In this document: positions 14,892-22,365 of the stretch, one piece after another
Numbering within the stretch: the first letter of the stretch is position 1
Layout of the letters: every line of letters starts with the position of its first letter
Assembly: GCA_964614515.1 (NCBI GenBank)
Contig: CAZTPJ010000038.1
Span: 1 to 34,572, forward strand
Length of the DNA stretch: 34,572 nucleotides
Source: CAZTPJ01 sp964614515
GTDB lineage: Bacteria > Planctomycetota > Phycisphaerae > Phycisphaerales > UBA1924
Direction of reading: 5' to 3'
Notes under the pieces: model-generated
What the model saw: the letters and a program-made list of their open reading frames with translations, nothing else
What the model was told of the DNA's origin: nothing
Database searches by the model: none
Position numbers and translations under genes: made by a program

Positions 14892-16043
14892 TCAGTCAAT
14901 GATGAGTTCCGCGTGCAACTGGCCCATGCGGTCGAGCATCTGAAGAATGTGAACCTGCTTCTTCACCGGCACGTCGAGTTGTTTGAACGCGGCGAGGAGA
15001 TCCTGGAGTTTCGCGGCCGTGGATGGACGCACGTCGCCCTTCTGCACGCCCGCGATTCGCGAGGTTTCGGTGATGGGCTGGCCGGCGGGCGCACCGACAG
15101 GCGGGACGCCCGGCGCGGCCGTGGTTGTCGTGATTGAGAGTTCCGCGTCGATGATGCCCACGGGACTGATCTCGATGTCCGCGGTCATGATGATCGTGCC
15201 CGAGGCCTGATTGACGACCACGCGCGGCGGAAGCCGCAGCAGCGTGGGATTGACCGGATGATTCAGCAGCATCGCGATGAAGCCCGGGCGATCCTCGCGT
15301 TCGATCTCGGGAATGTCGATGCGCAGCGTGCGATCATCAATCGCGGTGGCCACGGGGCGCAGTTTCGCCCGCGCACGCAGGAAATACTCGCTGTTGATCG
15401 TGCTGGCAATGTGCGATGCTGACGCCCATCCAGCGAACGCCGGACGCACCACGAGTTCAAACGCATCACCCACGGCCGGCATCGCAAGATCACGCGACAT
15501 GCGGGCGCCCAGCCGCACGCGACCCGTGGTGGGGATCAAGGGATCATCGAGCGTGATGCCCCCGGCGGCGAACGCATACACACCCTGCCCGGGCAGCGGA
15601 CCGCTGACGGGCGCGATGAGCAGTCGTCCGCCGTGCAGGCTCGTGGCGCTGTGCATCACCGACACGATCACGTCGAACTGATCGCCGCTCTTGGCCGCGC
15701 CGGGCGGGATGCGCACTTCGATCGCAACCAGCGCGGCCGACTTGCCGCGAGCGAGTTCATCCATCGACGCGATGGGGTTGCCCATGTTGCGATAGACCTC
15801 AGCCAGCGGGCGAGCGATCAGCAAGTCCTTGGCGGAATCGCCCGTGCCGGGCAAGCCCACGACCAGGCCCAGGCCCTGGAGCACCGTGTCGCCCTCGTGC
15901 GTGAAGCGCACGAGTTCACCGACGGTGACGTCGGCCCGCGCGATGGGGGCCGCGATGATCGCAAAAAGCAGCGCGATCACAGCGGGGATCAACATCGCTC
16001 GCGAAACGTGTCGCCGTGCCGGGTTGTCTTTTGCGTGCTTCAC
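14892..16043 (-). CDS. flgI: Flagellar P-ring protein FlgI
   Basis: FlgI forms the peptidoglycan ring around the rod. A signal peptide (core LIPAVIALLFAIIAAP, cleavage after ARA) is followed by VTVGELVRFTHEGDTVLQGLGLVVGLPGTGDS, the family hallmark, later GGRLLIAPVSGPLPGQGVYAFAAGG and the C-terminal ISPVGIIDAELSITTT region. It has 383 residues, a normal length. I chose the GTG at 16043, which has GGAAG eight bases upstream; a GTG at 16064 and an ATG at 15995 are also in frame. It lies between flgH and flgJ. Confidence 0.95.
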   Translation of the reverse strand: MKHAKDNPARRHVSRAMLIPAVIALLFAIIAAPIARADVTVGELVRFTHEGDTVLQGLGLVVGLPGTGDSAKDLLIARPLAEVYRNMGNPIASMDELARGKSAALVAIEVRIPPGAAKSGDQFDVIVSVMHSATSLHGGRLLIAPVSGPLPGQGVYAFAAGGITLDDPLIPTTGRVRLGARMSRDLAMPAVGDAFELVVRPAFAGWASASHIASTINSEYFLRARAKLRPVATAIDDRTLRIDIPEIEREDRPGFIAMLLNHPVNPTLLRLPPRVVVNQASGTIIMTADIEISPVGIIDAELSITTTTAAPGVPPVGAPAGQPITETSRIAGVQKGDVRPSTAAKLQDLLAAFKQLDVPVKKQVHILQMLDRMGQLHAELIID

Positions 16044-16075
16044 TGCTTCACTTCCTTTCAACACGTCGCGGGGCG

Positions 16076-16756
16076 TCAGAACGGCAGAATGGCGTCGAGG
16101 GCCTTGGTCAGCCAGCCCTTTCGCGCGGCCTTGTTCACTTCGCCCTCGTGATGCACCACGAGCGTGAGGTTCGCGAGTTGGTTGGACTGGATCGTGCCTT
16201 CCGTCGTGACATCTTCGGAACGACAGTTGCCGCTGACGACGACTGTTTTGATCTCCTCATCCATCTGGATGACGCGGCGCGCTTCGAGCACGAGCACGCC
16301 GTTGGGCTTGACATCGATGATCTCGGCCGTCACGCGATCCGTGAAGCGGTCGTTGCGCTGATACTTGCCGTCGCCCGCGAAGTCGCGTTCGGCGTCGGCA
16401 TCGAGGATGCGCAGGTTCGTCGTGGCCCCGGCCATGAGTTGCAGTTCGAGCAGTTTGAGCGGATCAATGGCCGCGTTGTACGTCGCCGAGACGCTCGTGT
16501 CCTTGCTTGCGTCGAGTTTCTGGTCGGCCGTCTGACGGCTGTTCTCGTTAATGATGATCGTGATGAGATCATGGGTCTTGAAGGTCTGAGGCTGCGGCGG
16601 CTGCACGGCGAAGAGCGACAGGCCATAGAGGTGCGCCGCGGGATCCGTCGCGATTGCGCCGGTGACGCCCGGCGTGGCGGGGCGTGAAAAGAGGCTCTGC
16701 GCGGCCGTGGGCGAGGCGACCAGCGCGATCGCAAGAATCACAAGCGTGGGCTTCAT
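16076..16756 (-). CDS. flgH: Flagellar L-ring protein FlgH, no lipobox
   Basis: FlgH forms the outer-membrane ring. Family features are LYGLSLFAVQPPQPQTFKTHD, the conserved DLITIIINENS segment, DRVTAEIIDVKPNGVLVLEA and the final SNQLANLTLVVHHEGEV. It has 226 residues. The N-terminus is a signal peptide (KPTLVILAIALVASPTAAQ) with no cysteine, whereas proteobacterial FlgH is a lipoprotein with an acylated cysteine. The presence of FlgH supports a diderm envelope. Its ATG overlaps the flgA stop (ATGA). Confidence 0.95.
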   Translation of the reverse strand: MKPTLVILAIALVASPTAAQSLFSRPATPGVTGAIATDPAAHLYGLSLFAVQPPQPQTFKTHDLITIIINENSRQTADQKLDASKDTSVSATYNAAIDPLKLLELQLMAGATTNLRILDADAERDFAGDGKYQRNDRFTDRVTAEIIDVKPNGVLVLEARRVIQMDEEIKTVVVSGNCRSEDVTTEGTIQSNQLANLTLVVHHEGEVNKAARKGWLTKALDAILPF

Positions 16757-17904
16757 GGTGCGGGTTCCGTTGACGTGGCTTCGGCGAGCATGACGGCGCG
16801 TCCACGGCCGTTCATGCGTGCTTTGAATCGCGACCGCTGCTTTGCATCGGGTTCGAGTGATTCAAACTCGACGATCTCTCCATCGCGCGCTGTGGCCATG
16901 GCGCGGGCGCGGCTCTCGACCACCAGCGAACCCGCGACGACGTGGACACTCACGATGTCGCCGCGCGACACGACCACCGGCGCGTGCGTATCGCGCTCCA
17001 GGATCATCTGCCCGGGCTGGATGTGCGTTTTCGCGGCCGTGCCGATGACGGACTCGGGCGCGGGGGTACGCTGCGTCGACGCGATCCACTGCGATTCGAT
17101 GGCGATGTCGGCGTCGGTGATGGTTTCGCCACGGCGAATCGCGGCGCGGGCGATGGCGACGCGACGGCGGACCTCCGCCTCAACGTCGATCGTCGTGTTC
17201 GCGACGATGTGATCCCCGCGATAGACGGTGATGCGCAGCGCAAGCCGACCCGCGCGACCGATCGGCTCGATCTCGGCCGTCGCGCCGTCGGTGTTCATCG
17301 CAAGCAGCGATTCATCGCGCGGATCGAACGTGGCGCGGATGTCATTCGCTTCAACACCCAGGATCGCCGCCAGGCGATGAACCACGCGGGCGCGAAGCGA
17401 GGATGGATCGACCGGCGACGCGGCGGCGACGTTCGCCTGACGCACGCCCGACGATGACGCCGACGACGCAGACGGCCCAACGATGCGCACCGCGCACGGC
17501 CCGCCGGTGATGATGATCCGCCCCCAGTTGAACTCGCCCGCTTCGCTGATGCGAAGGCGGATGCGCTCGGGCGTGATCGTGTGCCACCCGCGCCGGCCTT
17601 CGGCCGTCAGATCGGGGATGATGATGATCGACGCGAGCGCGTCTGCGTCGGGGCCGTTGATCGCCGCGATGTCGCGCAGCGCGATGGCCCGGCTCTCCTC
17701 CAGCCGGGACACCGCGCGAAGCGTGATTTCCGTGGGGCCTGACGCCAGCGAGGGGGGGGTGATGATGCCGAGGATGATGATCGCGACATGACCACGCAGA
17801 GCCATGGCCATGGCACACAAGCGTCGAACGAATCGCTCGCTCGGGGTGGACCGCTCGCTCCGCGAGCGGTTCGTGATCGTCAGGTTGGATGCACTTTGCT
17901 TCAT
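16753..17904 (-). CDS. flgA: P-ring assembly chaperone FlgA
   Basis: FlgA is a periplasmic chaperone for FlgI. After a hydrophobic export segment (GHVAIIILGIITPPSLAS) there is a long N-terminal domain, then the SAF/FlgA core: VRRRVAIARAAIRRGETITDADIAIES, GTAAKTHIQPGQMI and VSRGDIVSVHVVAGSLVVES. It has 383 residues, longer than the roughly 220 of enterobacterial FlgA, like other two-domain forms. The start is uncertain: ATG at 17904, or an inner ATG at 17811 that gives a normal signal peptide; neither has a clear ribosome binding site. It lies 34 bases after flgG. A C8 tract (17752-17759) lies in the export segment. Confidence 0.88.
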   Translation of the reverse strand: MKQSASNLTITNRSRSERSTPSERFVRRLCAMAMALRGHVAIIILGIITPPSLASGPTEITLRAVSRLEESRAIALRDIAAINGPDADALASIIIIPDLTAEGRRGWHTITPERIRLRISEAGEFNWGRIIITGGPCAVRIVGPSASSASSSGVRQANVAAASPVDPSSLRARVVHRLAAILGVEANDIRATFDPRDESLLAMNTDGATAEIEPIGRAGRLALRITVYRGDHIVANTTIDVEAEVRRRVAIARAAIRRGETITDADIAIESQWIASTQRTPAPESVIGTAAKTHIQPGQMILERDTHAPVVVSRGDIVSVHVVAGSLVVESRARAMATARDGEIVEFESLEPDAKQRSRFKARMNGRGRAVMLAEATSTEPAP

Positions 17905-17938
17905 TTCACACTTCACACAGGATCAGGCATCATGCGAA

Positions 17939-18751
17939 TCAGCGGCGAAGTTGCGCGATGGTGCGGAGCGAGTCATCCGCCGCGCGGATGGTCTGGCTGT
18001 TCATCTCGAACGCGCGCTGCGTGCGAATCAGATCCACCAGTTCTCGCGTCGGATCGACGTTCGACGATTCGAGGCGATTCTGCTGAATGCGCCCGAAGTT
18101 CTCCGTCCCCGGCTCGCCTTCGATCGGCGCGCCCGAGGCCACCGTCTCGACGAACAGGTTCTCGCCGATCTGCTTCAAGCCCGCGGGGTTGAAGAACACG
18201 GCGATGTTGATGGGTCCGAACTCCTGCGGCTCGGTCTGCCCGGGCACGTTCACAAAGATGCGTCCATCAGGTTCGATGCGAATTGGGCGTCCCGCGTTGG
18301 CCGGGAGTTGAATGTTGGGCACGAGTCGTCGGCCCTGGTCATTGGCGAGGACGATCTCGCCATCCGCGTTGAGTTCAAAGTTGCCCGCTCGCGTATAGGC
18401 GACGCCGTCAGCGCCGAGCGAATCTTCAACCTGCACCTGAAAGAAGCCGCGCCCGTCGATCATCAGATCAAGGTCTCGCTCGCTGTTGACCGGCGCACCT
18501 TGCTCAAACGACAACTGCGTGCCCGAGACCTTCACGCCAAGCCCGACATACAGGCCCGTGGGTCGCTGGTCGCCGTTGGCGTTCTCGACGCCCGGCTGCG
18601 CACGCTCGACATACAGCAAGTCCTGAAAGTTCGCGCGACTGGCCTTGAAGCCGACCGTGTTGACGTTCGCCAGGTTGTTGGCGATGACGTCGAGTTTCGT
18701 GTTGAGTGCCGAAAGGCCGCTGGATGCGGATTCAAGTGCGAGAACTGCCAT
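17939..18751 (-). CDS. flgG: Distal rod protein FlgG
   Basis: FlgG builds the distal rod. The N-terminus ALESASSGLSALNTKLDVIANNLANVNTVGFK carries the axial-protein signature. Also visible are DLDLMIDGRGFFQV, YTRAGNFELNADGEIV and the C-terminal SNVDPTRELVDLIRTQRAFEMNSQTI, all typical. It has 270 residues, close to the usual 260. The start is the ATG at 18751 with TTGGAG before it; the longer in-frame extension to 18871 is read from the palindromic repeat and is rejected. A repeat-bearing gap separates it from flgF. Confidence 0.96.
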   Translation of the reverse strand: MAVLALESASSGLSALNTKLDVIANNLANVNTVGFKASRANFQDLLYVERAQPGVENANGDQRPTGLYVGLGVKVSGTQLSFEQGAPVNSERDLDLMIDGRGFFQVQVEDSLGADGVAYTRAGNFELNADGEIVLANDQGRRLVPNIQLPANAGRPIRIEPDGRIFVNVPGQTEPQEFGPINIAVFFNPAGLKQIGENLFVETVASGAPIEGEPGTENFGRIQQNRLESSNVDPTRELVDLIRTQRAFEMNSQTIRAADDSLRTIAQLRR

Positions 18752-18820
18752 GCGTGAACTCCAAGGTTGCGCGTATGTGCGGTGTGGTTCATTACCAAGG
18801 GAATCGTGCGAAGCCTCTGG

Positions 18821-18855
18821 CAGGCGAGACGCCTGCCCCACCGACTTGGTGGGGC
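18821..18855. repeat. Dispersed palindromic repeat, copy 2
   Basis: CAGGCGAGACGCCTG (18821-18835) is identical to copy 1. It is followed by an 8-base stem GCCCCACC/GGTGGGGC with loop GACTT. It lies between flgF and flgG, inside the presumed operon. Confidence 0.75.
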
Positions 18856-18877
18856 GGGACGCCGGGCCCACTGGGGA

Positions 18878-19657
18878 TTACGTGACACGGCCGAGTCGGT
18901 TGATCGCGGCCTCCATGAGTCGATCGTGGTATGTGATCATGCCGACGTTGGCGGCGACGGCGTTGGATGCGCCGGTGATCTGCATCATCGCTTGAATCTC
19001 GTTGACGCCGGAGCCTTCAACATATCCCGCCTTCAGCCGGCCGGTCGCGGGTTCGCGCCGATCGATGACCTCGCTGGGCGCCGCCAGCAAGCCTCCGCCG
19101 ATCTTGCGCAGCGCGGATCGCGGCCGGACATCCGCAAGGTCGAGTTGCGCGACGATCTGTCCATCCTGAACGACCGCGCCATCGGCCATGATCGTGGGCG
19201 TGCGCGTGGGGTCAAGATAGATCGGTGCGCCGCCCGTGCTCAGCACGGGATGCCCAGAGGCCGCGAGCACCAGCCGTCCGGATTCATCGCGCGTGAGTCT
19301 TCCATCGCGCGTCAGTCGAATCTCCGGCCGTCCCTCTTCCGACGTGTCGCCCACGAGCAGGAAGCCATCGCCTTCGATGGCCACATCAAGCGGTTCGCCG
19401 GTGAGTTTGAGATCCCCTTGGGCAAAGCCCAGCGTGTTTGGCGCCATCATGACGCCAGCGCCGAGGCGTTCGAGCATCACGTTCGACGGCAACGACGCGA
19501 GACCGTCTTCGATCCGCGCGGCATCACGCTGACGAACCAGCGGAAAATCCGGCCGATATCCGACGGTGTCGAGGTTCGCGAGATTCGCGGCCAGGACATC
19601 CTGCCGGTACAGGTTGGCCGTCGCGCCCGATGCGGAGATATACAGGCCGTAGTTCAT
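18878..19657 (-). CDS. flgF: Proximal rod protein FlgF
   Basis: This is a rod subunit below FlgG. It begins NYGLYISASGATANLYRQDVLAANLANLDTVGY, the flagellar basal-body rod signature in the FlgF style, then has PLDVAIEGDGFLLV, RDGRLTRDESGRLV and a C-terminal helix with SGVNEIQAMMQITGASNA. It has 259 residues. Its ATG overlaps the stop of the small upstream gene (ATGA), so the two are coupled. Confidence 0.92.
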   Translation of the reverse strand: MNYGLYISASGATANLYRQDVLAANLANLDTVGYRPDFPLVRQRDAARIEDGLASLPSNVMLERLGAGVMMAPNTLGFAQGDLKLTGEPLDVAIEGDGFLLVGDTSEEGRPEIRLTRDGRLTRDESGRLVLAASGHPVLSTGGAPIYLDPTRTPTIMADGAVVQDGQIVAQLDLADVRPRSALRKIGGGLLAAPSEVIDRREPATGRLKAGYVEGSGVNEIQAMMQITGASNAVAANVGMITYHDRLMEAAINRLGRVT

Positions 19658-19941
19658 CGGCGCGCCTCTCGACTCTCCACGCTGCGGATGTCGTCGTGGG
19701 ATGCGCCGTGTGAGGGCGTCATTGCGGCGCGATGATCGCCGGTTCGCCCCCCCCCGAGGAGGGACTGACGGATTTGTTCCGCGAGGTGCATGGCTGCCGC
19801 GGCCGTGGCCAGACCCGCGAGTTCGTGCCCGATGTGCCCGGAGCGCAGGCGCTCCGAAGCGGAGCCGCCCGCTGGGGCCTCCGGCTGTGGGCGTACATCG
19901 GCGGGCTTGGGCATGTCGGCGATGGGCTGGTCGATGTGCAT
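19654..19941 (-). CDS. Unknown 95-residue protein, first gene of the flagellar block
   Basis: I do not recognise this protein. It begins MHIDQPIADMPKPADVRPQP, has a Pro/Ala-rich start, a helical middle (ELAGLATAAAAMHLAEQIRQSLL), a Gly-rich turn from a run of nine G (GGGRTGDH) and a charged tail rich in His, Ser and Arg. No signal peptide or membrane segment is seen. It is likely real: GGAAGGAG lies eight bases before the ATG, the stop overlaps the flgF start, and a good sigma-54 site lies just upstream. Longer in-frame starts up to 20082 would cross that promoter and are rejected. Position suggests a role in rod assembly or regulation, which is inference only. Confidence 0.65.
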   Translation of the reverse strand: MHIDQPIADMPKPADVRPQPEAPAGGSASERLRSGHIGHELAGLATAAAAMHLAEQIRQSLLGGGRTGDHRAAMTPSHGASHDDIRSVESREARR

Positions 19942-19967
19942 CGGCGGACTCCTTCCGCCCAGCCCTT

Positions 19968-19983
19968 CACAAGCGGCGTGCCA
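19968..19983 (-). promoter_or_regulatory. Sigma-54 (-24/-12) promoter for the flagellar block
   Basis: TGGCACGCCGCTTGTG on the minus strand matches the -24 element fully and the -12 element at TTG; the usual C at -12 is T. The start site would be near 19957, so the leader would begin at the ribosome binding site and be only about 16 bases long. It shares TGGCACG-N4-TTG with the fliW site. Confidence 0.6.
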
Positions 19984-20106
19984 AACGGCCAACCAGAAGC
20001 CAATCGCGCGAGCGATCGAAGAATCCCGCCACGCGCGGGACGTCCATGCCCTGACCGCCAACGCGCAGAAATGAACCAACACATCGATTGCTTGCGCAGT
20101 CGGCTC

Positions 20107-20334
20107 TTAGCGTGCGCACTGGCCCTGAGATTTCCCGCATGGGCAGCATCCGCCGACGGGCAGCGATGATGCGGTGCGATCCCCACCTCCGCGCGTGCCA
20201 AACGTGCTGTGCTTGCGCATGAAGGCGCGGCCCTTGCCCTCGGGGTCTTCGACGGGGTCATCCGCCTCGGCCATAGGACGAATCAACTCGATCACCGTGC
20301 CGTCCTGCTCGCAAACATACTCATAGAGAGGCAT
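20107..20334 (-). CDS. FmdB-like small zinc-ribbon protein
   Basis: A protein of 75 residues beginning MPLYEYVCEQDG, the N-terminal pattern of the FmdB/CxxC zinc-ribbon family (usual form MPxYEYxCxxCG). Cys8 is present, but the second cysteine of the pair is Asp11. The C-terminus CCPCGKSQGQC gives further cysteines and may supply the missing ligands. The role of the family is poorly known; regulation has been suggested. I chose the ATG at 20334 because homologues start there; a longer frame reaches 20385. It is divergent from the SDR gene. Confidence 0.65.
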   Translation of the reverse strand: MPLYEYVCEQDGTVIELIRPMAEADDPVEDPEGKGRAFMRKHSTFGTRGGGDRTASSLPVGGCCPCGKSQGQCAR

Positions 20335-20424
20335 GGAAGATGTCTCCGCGATATGCTCAGTCTGATAAGCCGGGCCGGGCGACATGGCTCGCCTGCGATC
20401 AGCCCCGCAGCAAGGAGTTTATGC

Positions 20425-21171
20425 ATGGACCTTGGATACGGCGGGCGGCATGTGATGGTCACGGGTGGAACGGGGGCGCTGGGCACGGCCGTGTGTGGTC
20501 TGCTGCTGGAGGCGGGTGCCGTAGTGCATGTGCCGGTGTTTGAGCCGAAGGAACTTGCGCGGTTCGCGCATCGATCGCACGATCGAGTGACGATCGCTGA
20601 AGGGGTGGACCTGCGCGATGCGGCATCGGTGGAGCGGCTGTACTCGCGATTCGGGGCAGCGCCGGGGCGCGAGCAGTTGTGGGCCTCGATCCATGTGGCC
20701 GGCGGCTTTGCGATGGGCGCGATCACGCAGACCGACGCAAAGGCCGTGCGGGATCTGATGGAGATGAACGCGATGACGTGTTATCTGTGTTGCCGTGAGG
20801 CGGTGCGCGCGATGCAAGGGGGGGGGGACGCGAAGGATGCACCGCGCGATGGCGGGCGGATCGTCAACGTCACCGCCCGCCCGGGCGTCGCGTGGGACCA
20901 GGGCGCGAACATGGTGGCGTATGCGGCATCAAAGGCCGCGGTCGCCGCGATCACCACGGCCCTCGCGGCCGAAGTCGCCTCGCGCGGCATCTGGGTCAAC
21001 GCCGTGGCGCCGTCGATCATGGATACACGCGCCAATCGCAAGGCCATGCCCGACGCCGACCACGCGGCATGGCCCAAGGTTGACGAAGTCGCCGCGACCA
21101 TCGCGTTCCTCGCCTCGCCCGCGAACCGGGCGACCCGCGGAGGCATCGTGCCGGTGTATGGGCGGATGTGA
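20425..21171 (+). CDS. Short-chain dehydrogenase/reductase family protein
   Basis: An NAD(P)-dependent oxidoreductase fold of 248 residues. Visible are the dinucleotide motif TGGTGALG (13-20), HVAGGF in the place of NNAG, the catalytic pair YAASK (about 165-169), and NAVAPSIMDT after it. The catalytic serine that normally precedes the tyrosine by about 13 residues is not present (the strand reads IVNVTARPGV), as in dihydropteridine-reductase-like members. The substrate is unknown. The start is set by AAGGAG seven bases before the ATG at 20425; the ATG at 20421 is out of frame. A run of ten G (20818-20827) encodes three glycines. Confidence 0.88.
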   Translation: MDLGYGGRHVMVTGGTGALGTAVCGLLLEAGAVVHVPVFEPKELARFAHRSHDRVTIAEGVDLRDAASVERLYSRFGAAPGREQLWASIHVAGGFAMGAITQTDAKAVRDLMEMNAMTCYLCCREAVRAMQGGGDAKDAPRDGGRIVNVTARPGVAWDQGANMVAYAASKAAVAAITTALAAEVASRGIWVNAVAPSIMDTRANRKAMPDADHAAWPKVDEVAATIAFLASPANRATRGGIVPVYGRM

Positions 21172-21227
21172 ACCGTGTGGCGGCGTGCCATCGAGTGCTC
21201 GGTGAAGTGACGTCATGCAACCATTTG

Positions 21228-22139
21228 TTACACCGAAGGCTTATCACATGTCTTGGCCGTTGATACGGTTGTGACAATTTCACATTCACTCACTCTGCGC
21301 TGCGGTTCGCCCACGAAGAGGCTCGCCGATCCGCGACGGCCGACTGGATCGTCGACCACCAATGACTTGGTTGCGGGCAAGTTGGGACAGAATCGAGCGA
21401 AAAGCGCCTCAAGGCGCGGCCTGAACCGATCCACCATGATCGACGGTGTGCTCGTGACGTGAATGTTGTCCAAACGACCCATGAGGAAGTGACGGCAGCA
21501 CGCGGGCGAGAGCAGAGCGGAAGCCAGAACATCGGCGATCTGAATGCCCGCGTGATTGGCGCTGTGTCCGAATACGGGCACTTCAATGATTCGCGGATAC
21601 TGATCCCCGCCGTGTTTGAATTTCTGGGTGAACACGCTGTGGGCAACGATGGAGTCGGGTCCGGGGTTGCGGTGGTCCGCGATGACGGTCCCGAGCGAGT
21701 CGCTCGCGTCAAGACACGCCTGGAATCGCGCGCAGAGCCATTGAATGCTGGATGTGTAGACGGCGCGCCCGTCGAACGGATCACCAGGCGACTTGATCCA
21801 CACGCAAGCGGATGCCGCGAGTTCATACTGATCGCACAGATCAAGTGTGCGATCCAGAAACCCGATCGCGGCACGGTGCTTTCGATGACGCGTGTCGCGG
21901 ATTCGGCTGCGCAACGCGGAGCCCTTGATCTCACGCGTCAACCAATCCCACGTCTTGCATTGCTTGGAGCAGAGGTCTGGAAAGAACCTGCGCTTCAACT
22001 CGACCCAGCGACGCGTGACCGGCTCAATCTGCTCCGCTTTGACCGACAAACCAAGCAGCACGAGTACGGGCTGATTGCTGGCATCATCGCGGGCAAGCGC
22101 TTTGGTGTCACCAGACTCATCCACGAACAACAGGCGCAT
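21228..22139 (-). CDS. DUF3800 domain protein
   Basis: The protein opens with MRLLFVDESGDT, the acidic strand motif that defines DUF3800, and has a later PVFGHSANHAGIQIADVLASAL segment with the conserved aspartate (QIADV). The family has an RNase H-like fold and is scattered among mobile and defence-rich regions; no biochemical role is established to my knowledge. It has 303 residues. I chose the ATG at 22139, which lies seven bases after a TATACT box and has no ribosome binding site, so the message may be leaderless. It is convergent with the SDR gene. There are no long G tracts, and codon use is more mixed than in its neighbours, which may indicate transfer. Confidence 0.75.
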   Translation of the reverse strand: MRLLFVDESGDTKALARDDASNQPVLVLLGLSVKAEQIEPVTRRWVELKRRFFPDLCSKQCKTWDWLTREIKGSALRSRIRDTRHRKHRAAIGFLDRTLDLCDQYELAASACVWIKSPGDPFDGRAVYTSSIQWLCARFQACLDASDSLGTVIADHRNPGPDSIVAHSVFTQKFKHGGDQYPRIIEVPVFGHSANHAGIQIADVLASALLSPACCRHFLMGRLDNIHVTSTPSIMVDRFRPRLEALFARFCPNLPATKSLVVDDPVGRRGSASLFVGEPQRRVSECEIVTTVSTAKTCDKPSV

Positions 22140-22146
22140 CGAACCA

Positions 22147-22152
22147 AGTATA
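22147..22152 (-). promoter_or_regulatory. -10 box TATACT, leaderless start for the DUF3800 gene
   Basis: TATACT ends seven bases before the ATG and directly follows the pgpH terminator. No clear -35 element and no Shine-Dalgarno sequence are present. Confidence 0.45.
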
Positions 22153-22159
22153 CCGTACA

Positions 22160-22192
22160 AAAAGCAACCGCAGCCAGCGAGGCTGGCTGCGG
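22160..22192 (-). terminator. Intrinsic terminator downstream of pgpH
   Basis: An 11-base perfect stem CCGCAGCCAGC/GCTGGCTGCGG (22168-22178 with 22182-22192) with loop GAG is followed on the minus strand by TTGCTTTTTG. It ends the phoH-pgpH transcript about 175 bases past the pgpH stop. Confidence 0.75.
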
Positions 22193-22277
22193 GGGTCGCC
22201 GAGTTGCTTCATCAGCAAACCGGCTCAAACGGCCCAGAGGGCAGTTGCTTGATTGCTTCGTCTATCGGCACTATCAA

Positions 22278-22310
22278 GTGTATCCGGTATATCCGGTGTA
22301 TCCAGTATCC
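22278..22310. repeat. Short tandem repeat, 9-base unit
   Basis: Three units GTGTATCCG, GTATATCCG and GTGTATCCA are followed by a partial GTATCC. The repeat lies in the 173 bases between the terminator and the pgpH stop, where no gene is seen. Confidence 0.7.
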
Positions 22311-22365
22311 GAAGTGCCGGTCCCTATGACCAGGATGGCCCGGGGATTCCACGGTTCTCGAGCGG

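Noticed and set aside
17939..18871. FlgG read from 18871 with 40 extra N-terminal residues
   Set aside because: The extension is a translation of the palindromic repeat; the ATG at 18751 has a ribosome binding site and gives the normal FlgG start.
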